From Anaerolineales bacterium UBA1136 (GTDB lineage Bacteria; Chloroflexota; Anaerolineae; Anaerolineales; UBA11657), in the NCBI GenBank assembly GCA_002311455.1, contig DCAJ01000011.1, positions 332 to 5,863 on the forward strand: a stretch of DNA of 5,532 nt. The letters are read 5' to 3'. How positions within the stretch are numbered: the stretch's first letter is position 1; each line of letters starts with the position of its first letter. The translations under genes and the position numbers were made by a program. A model generated the notes under the pieces. That model was not told the origin of the DNA. It worked only from the letters and a program-made list of their open reading frames with translations, and did not search any database. Shown one piece after another: positions 5,207-5,532 of this stretch.

Positions 5207-5532
5207 TTAGAAGGATAGAAGATGTTCGCGTAGTTGACCGGGAGTAGCCACATTCATTTCTTCTATTGCGCACCCCGAGTAATTTGTGGAGTACCATTCC
5301 AGTAGATTAGGGCCCCATTCGTGCGAATTGATAGTAATGATTGATTTACTATCTAGATGGCCAATGCCAGCATCGTCGGCTGAAAATCCAACTGTCCAAC
5401 GGAATTTAGTCATGACTCCACTATCAACTATTGCCTGTAAGTAGGCTCTACGTGTCAACTGGGGCATCAGTAAGTATTTGCGGGCATATTGGGTGCGTGG
5501 TAATCCTCGAGTAGGACTATGGGCACTAGAAG
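5207..5532 (-). CDS. Unrecognised protein, C-terminal part (gene continues past the right edge)
   Basis: The frame ending in TAA at 5209-5207 is open to the window edge, so only the last 107 residues are seen. An internal ATG at 5467 would give 86 residues, but upstream codons continue in the same frame with protein-like content (RGLPRTQYARKYLLMPQL), so it is unlikely to be the start. The fragment is soluble-looking and mixed alpha/beta in character. It contains TVGFSADDAGIGHLD, then the segments INSHEWGPNLLEWY and EEMNVATPGQLREHLL near the end. I do not recognise a family and assign no function. It is the gene just upstream of prfB on the same strand, 175 bp away, so co-transcription is possible but not shown. 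Confidence 0.6.
   Translation of the reverse strand, partial: SSAHSPTRGLPRTQYARKYLLMPQLTRRAYLQAIVDSGVMTKFRWTVGFSADDAGIGHLDSKSIITINSHEWGPNLLEWYSTNYSGCAIEEMNVATPGQLREHLLSF

Noticed and set aside
1..5532. tRNA, rRNA, CRISPR array, insertion sequence, prophage, toxin-antitoxin or defence system
   Set aside because: No cloverleaf, regularly spaced repeats, transposase or integrase motifs, or paired small genes were seen. The content is typical housekeeping chromosome.
1..5532. Frequent CTAG tetranucleotides
   Set aside because: By rough count they are only moderately above simple expectation and spread through all regions, so this looks like general composition rather than a local signal.

Overview
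The window is an AT-leaning stretch of bacterial chromosome with four complete protein genes, one gene cut by the right edge, and two unusually structured intergenic regions. No tRNA, rRNA, CRISPR array, insertion sequence or phage gene is visible. The gene content is a short [2Fe-2S] ferredoxin, a class IV aminotransferase, a divergent FtsH-type membrane AAA protease and peptide chain release factor 2. From memory, the Met/Gly-rich loop and extended AAA module of the FtsH-like protein and the style of the ferredoxin resemble Chloroflexota proteins (for example SAR202 or Dehalococcoidia-like lineages). That placement is an inference and was not tested.

Layout, left to right. Positions 1-367 hold no supported gene but contain a cluster of three DNA dyads (208-279) and a plausible promoter for the ferredoxin. 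The ferredoxin (368-724, +) runs convergently into the class IV aminotransferase (790-1671, -). A 303-bp divergent intergenic region (1672-1974) separates the aminotransferase from the FtsH-like protease and carries a perfect 18-bp inverted repeat with helically phased A/T tracts. The protease (1975-3900, +) converges on prfB (3951-5031, -) with only 50 bp between stop codons. Upstream of prfB, a 175-bp gap precedes the 3' end of an unrecognised minus-strand gene (5207-5532) that continues past the window.

The best-supported result that a simple ORF call would miss is in prfB. Its 5' end is split into two frames joined by a classic programmed +1 frameshift signal: GGAG, three bases, then CTT TGA C. 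The true start is an ATG at 5031 with an AAGGAG ribosome binding site, and the apparent TTG start at 5018 is an artefact. RF2 here therefore very probably autoregulates its own synthesis, as in E. coli.

The genes do not form one pathway. They are arranged as convergent and divergent single units: redox carrier, amino-acid or cofactor transamination, membrane protein quality control, and translation termination. I see no coherent accessory or defence system. The most unusual protein is the FtsH-like protease, which lacks room for the usual extracytoplasmic domain and has about 30 extra residues in its ATPase module.
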